A stretch of DNA of 64,000 bases from Neodiprion pinetum (lineage: Eukaryota > Arthropoda > Insecta > Hymenoptera > Diprionidae). The first letter of the stretch is position 1. Each line of letters opens with the position of its first letter. The notes under the pieces were generated by a model. It was not told where the DNA came from. It searched no databases and saw only the letters and a program-made list of their open reading frames with translations. The stretch covers positions 28,534,238 through 28,598,237 of the forward strand of contig NC_060236.1 in NCBI RefSeq assembly GCF_021155775.2, given 5' to 3'. This document shows, one piece after another, positions 60,672 to 64,000 of the stretch. Position numbers and translations under genes: made by a program.

Positions 60672-61311
60672 GTATGATCTTGTCTTGATATCTGTCATTG
60701 GAACGAGTCGTGAATAATTGTTCAAGGTCGGCGGTGCTCGAAGTGCGATGCGAAATATTCCGTGATGCGTAGGATCGTTTCGAGTCTCGTGAATTCGTGA
60801 TTCCATTACGTCCCACATAATCTTGGAAGGTCCGTTACTGATTGCCTCTGTGATGTATCAAGGTCTTCGGAAGTCCGTTGGTTCACAGATGCCATCAAAT
60901 TTTCCATGATAACAATGAACGTCGGCATTTCAAATCCAGATTTAATTCTGTTTCAGTTACCACATCATCCCGGTGGTTTACGGCGGTGCAAATTACAGCA
61001 GATTCGCGCCGCCGCGTTCGTACATAGACGCCCTGGACTTCGAGAGTCCAAAACAGCTTGCCGAATTTTTGACCAGCTTATCGAAGGACCGTGAAGAGTA
61101 CCTGTCCTACTTTTGGTGGAAGAAGTTTTACGAAGTGGCTTCTCCGAACCATGGGACTCTCTGTAACCTCTGTCGATTACTCAACGAGCCTGAAGGGAAA
61201 TCAAAAACTTATTCGCGTATCAGCAGCTGGTATGCGAAGGATCAATGTCCGATTCAGGACAGGTTCAGCAACGGGAAGTTTGCGACGAAAGCGTCGAGAG
61301 CTCGTACATGA
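59800..61311 (+). CDS. Alpha-1,3-fucosyltransferase, GT10 family (FucTC-like)
   Basis: Exons 59800-60671 and 60957-61311 join in frame (AG+T = Ser291) to a 408-residue protein. Known family role: Golgi type II membrane enzymes that move fucose from GDP-fucose to GlcNAc in alpha-1,3 linkage on N-glycans or related glycans. Seen here: a short cytosolic tail, one membrane segment at about residues 7-23, an N-terminal GT10 domain beginning near RRILLWTELFGDEW (57-70), and the GT10 catalytic motif YLSFENSLCTDYVTEKLFNA (270-289). The family's C-terminal CxxC cluster is CNLC. Sequons lie at N96, N152 and N303. The length fits insect FucTC-type enzymes better than the longer FucTA, but the paralogue assignment is tentative. 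The start was chosen because CAAAATG is a good context and places the anchor at the N-terminus. Confidence 0.93.
60672..60956 (+). other. Fucosyltransferase intron
   Basis: The 285-bp phase-2 intron is bounded by GTATGA and a TTAATTCTGTTTCAG acceptor. It interrupts the coding sequence immediately after the catalytic motif (LFNAL/S). Confidence 0.9.
60957..61311 (+). CDS. Fucosyltransferase exon 2
   Basis: The 355-bp exon starts T-TAC-CAC and encodes YHIIPVVYGGANYSRFAPPR, the conserved IPVVxGxxxYxxxxPP block of GT10 enzymes. YIDALDFESPKQLAEFL follows, then the KFYEV...CNLCRLL region, and the frame ends TKASRART with a TGA. Possible poly-A signals AATAAA lie at 61598, 61628 and 61709. Confidence 0.92.
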
Positions 61312-61333
61312 ATGAAAAAGAAAAGCGGAGATC

Positions 61334-61519
61334 ATGCAGATGCTAGAGGAAGATACGGAAAAGGTAAAGTCCAGCTTGACACTTGCACAGCTGGTCGGCG
61401 ATATCGCGATTCGTTCGGAAATACGTTGCCACAAGTTTTTGATAACCGATAAAACAGATGAGAGTTTAGTGGGATCAATAGCACTGGAACTGAATAATGA
61501 TTTTGAGTTTCCTACATAA
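61334..61519 (+). other. Coding-like segment just downstream of the fucosyltransferase
   Basis: In another frame from the fucosyltransferase, an open segment encodes MQMLEEDTEKVKSSLTLAQL, then VGDIAIRSEIRCHKFLITDK and TDESLVGSIALELN, ending at TAA. Codon use and amphipathic character look protein-like. It lacks an obvious upstream exon; an in-frame TGA lies at 61313. It may be the 3'UTR by chance, an alternative C-terminus reached by a frameshift or splice, or a relic of another gene. Confidence 0.25.
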
Positions 61520-61597
61520 AAATTAGTATAATTCTGTGCATAATACATATTCATGAATTCATCGATTAGAAATAGAAAAACGAAAAGTGCTAATAAG

Positions 61598-61714
61598 AAT
61601 AAAAAACTTACATCGTTATCTTGGAAAAATAAAGTTTTCAGTATTATTACGAAGAGCAAAATAACCAACTGTACTCCAAGAAAATTGTTCAGATTTCCGA
61701 ATGATGTTAATAAA
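61598..61714 (+). terminator. Candidate poly-A signals of the fucosyltransferase
   Basis: Three AATAAA hexamers, at 61598-61603, 61628-61633 and 61709-61714, lie 290-400 nt past the stop codon. Any of them could end the transcript. Confidence 0.45.
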
Positions 61715-64000
61715 ATGTGACAAATAATAATATCCACGAACGAATGAGTGAATGAATTAGAATAGTACACAATTATTTCAGAATTGGATAAAAATAATTA
61801 CTCACGACTAGTAAAGTATTAAGACGGAAGCTTTTTGATTCGGCCACTCCCACGCCCTGATAACGATTAAAATTTCGACCTCAGGGGTTGTAATGTCATT
61901 TGAAGATTCGCCTGATGAGATTTAACCTTTCAATTTGCACGGAGTTCGGAGGAACGAACGTCACGAAGCGAGTGCATGAAGGGATCGGATCGAGGATAAA
62001 CTTTTCCACGGGGGTGTAAGGTGTGGGGGGTTGGCGAGCACAAGGGTGGCTGCGTGGCCAGGATGTTAACCCCGAGGCGCAACCGGCACGGCGAATAATC
62101 AGCCGTGTTTCACACGTTCTCGTCACGCTTTCAGAACAGCTTTGCCCCGCGAAAAGTGGCCAACCCCTCCTCGAATGTTATTTTTCAAAATATAATTCGC
62201 CCCTGACTCGGCTCAAAACACACATCGAGTCAATTTTTAAAACGCCCCGAGTGCTGCAGCTTTGCACTTTCCGCGTTTTTTGGAAGAGAAAAAAATCAGC
62301 AGTAGAAGAAAGAGAGAGTGAGAGGGAGAAGATGAAATTACGTTCGGAAAAAGACGCGTATGGGGGGAAAAAGTATAGAAAATTTATATTTGAACCTGAA
62401 CATTTATGCCGAATAACTTATATTGAATCACGGATGAACGAGTTTTATTTACCTTCAGATAAAAATCACGCTGGAACAAATTTCCCGAATGCCAAATGTC
62501 AGGCGAATCTAGAGCCTAGATCGAAGTTACAGTAATCGTAAATATACAGCCGCCTGGAATTACGATTCTTTGGTTATTTCATTGGTTCCCGCCGACTTGA
62601 ACGCGGCCAGTTTTTCCGAACAAAAGTTTGACCGGAAAGTCACTTAGTTTAAATTTAAATTTTTCCCGTATGCGTTATAGGAATTTTCCCAATTTATTGC
62701 CGGGCTACAAGTAGCCGGGGAATTTCATGCGGTTTTATACACTCTCAGTTACAATCACCCGAATTTTTGGCCAGCTTGTAAGAATGTGAAAAACTTGACA
62801 AGAGACTACGAAGGATTGCAAAATTTTTCCAAAGCTTTCAGAACAAGGTAGCTTGATCGGTTTGGGAGTTGCGAATCATTCAATAAATCGTGATGACTCG
62901 ATTTATTCTTCTAGATTTTACCGGATGATCTAAAAAGAGTATTATAGAAGATTCCAGTAAATATTTTAAAAATTTCCTAAAGCCTGCAGAATATTGTAGC
63001 TTAATTAGCTTGCAAGTTGTGAGTTATTTACCGAATAGGGGTGACTCGATTTATACTCAACATATTTCAGGACGATCTGCAACTCTATAAACCGTACGAT
63101 TCGATGTTATGGAAGGTACATACGACAAGTGTATCAAATAACATTCTTCTCTCAAAATAGGTAATAAATCTTGACAAATAATCCCCAACAAACTTACGAA
63201 ACGACAAACCACAGTTGAAGACGGCCTTCCTTTTGCGCAGCAGGTAAGTAACTAACCAACCATGCCGTCAACCTCTTGAAATCTGCAGCCGTAGTGACGA
63301 GAGAGAGAGCGAGATATAACCCTGGATACTCCGTCCCTCTCACTCTCCGTTTGATTGCCTGAGAGAAAACGTATCGGTCAACCAGGTTGTCGAGCGAGAG
63401 AGTGGGGTTATATAATAGCTTCTCTATCTCACTCCTCCGTCACGCCTTTTGCACAAGCGTACCTAGTCCCAGTAATATACTTCTGAGCTCGGTGAACACC
63501 TCGATAGTAACTCTTATTGGGATGCCGTAGTCAAAATTAGGATCTACCTTACCGACTGGAATACCCATTTCTGTGCGAACTTCTGAAACCTTGCCAACAG
63601 GCAGCCACACAAGGATGCTCCGAACAAAATGGCGGCTTTGCGGAGGAATTTTGCGTCAACCGACTATCCAGGTAGTATAAGGAGCAGTGCTGGCTGGTGG
63701 GCGAGGGAGATCGATCACGTATTCGATGGTGTGTCGAATTCCGTTTGACGTTACTTCTAACTTCAGAGTGACCCCGGAGTTAACCTACACTATCAGGCTC
63801 ATCAAAACTTACATCGTTTCCCTGCAGGATAGACACCTGCGCGTATATAAGGCATGGTCCAGTCAAATTAACAAAAGTAGGAAAATGAACCGGTAAAAAG
63901 CTATAAATTGGTGGAGATCATTATTTTGGCATACTTGTGAAGATAGTACAGTCCTGACGGTCCCGACCTGTACCTCCAAGGCTCGATCCACCATCTTGAA
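61715..64000. other. Downstream sequence, no recognised gene
   Basis: The stretch includes a chance 170-codon plus frame (62023-62535) of Lys/Arg/Glu-rich composition, two GA-rich blocks in loosely inverted arrangement near 63295-63325 and 63395-63440, and the second copy of the duplicated segment. I found no signal-peptide exon for the DIP gene on the minus strand here. Confidence 0.45.
63700..63870. repeat. Duplicated segment, copy 2 (right of fucosyltransferase)
   Basis: This is the direct-orientation partner of 58912-59075, lying about 4.8 kb away. It retains GGAGATCGATCACGTA and the CTGCAGG-type acceptor-like block, but in-frame stops interrupt the corresponding minus-strand frames. The pair brackets the fucosyltransferase gene. 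Confidence 0.7.

Noticed and set aside
61201..61770. 189-codon minus-strand ORF with hydrophobic stretches
   Set aside because: It is antisense to the fucosyltransferase end and its A-rich 3' flank; the Phe/Leu runs come from A-rich plus-strand DNA and no domain is recognisable.
63540..63575. Short minus-strand ATG-to-GTAAGG segment (MGIPV) in the phase needed before DIP exon A
   Set aside because: Five codons cannot form a signal peptide; the phase match is probably chance.

Overview
The window is eukaryotic nuclear DNA, almost certainly from an insect. A hymenopteran such as a sawfly is my best guess, but the order is an inference and no diagnostic marker is present. The evidence is spliced genes with multi-kilobase introns and GT/AG junctions, a Dpr-interacting-protein (DIP)/lachesin-type immunoglobulin gene of arthropod type, a family-10 alpha-1,3-fucosyltransferase, abundant microsatellites and many small non-autonomous DNA transposons. 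There are no operons, rRNAs or CRISPR arrays, and I recognised no tRNA.

Two protein genes are well supported. On the minus strand, six exons between 56995 and 21953 join into about 348 residues of a three-Ig-domain neuronal cell-surface protein of the DIP/lachesin (IgLON-like) family. Every junction joins in frame: four of the five introns are phase 1 and the first is phase 0. The signal-peptide exon and the true C-terminal exon were not found with confidence. Two weak candidates for the latter lie near 20.1-20.3 kb. On the plus strand, a two-exon, 408-residue alpha-1,3-fucosyltransferase of GT10 type occupies 59800-61311. It lies upstream of the first identified DIP exon, so it is nested in a DIP intron if that gene's signal-peptide exon lies beyond 64 kb.

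Layout: 1-3.2 kb is AT-rich without genes. 3.2-4.1 kb is a CpG-rich, promoter-like patch. 4.1-20 kb holds no recognised gene, only a minisatellite, a few coding-like fragments and simple repeats. 20-57 kb is the DIP gene. Its introns carry a pogo/Tigger-type MITE, an inverted-repeat element enclosing a broken THAP zinc finger, a higher-order tandem array (about 428 bp period), a second tandem array (about 110-125 bp), further palindromic MITE-like elements and a dispersed repeat family with the motif CAAGATGGCGGA. 57-64 kb holds the fucosyltransferase, flanked by two direct copies of an otherwise unexplained segment of about 165 bp.

The two genes do not form a pathway. One is a synaptic-recognition adhesion protein and the other a Golgi glycan-modifying enzyme. 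The most interesting material is the repeat content and several unplaced coding-like segments.
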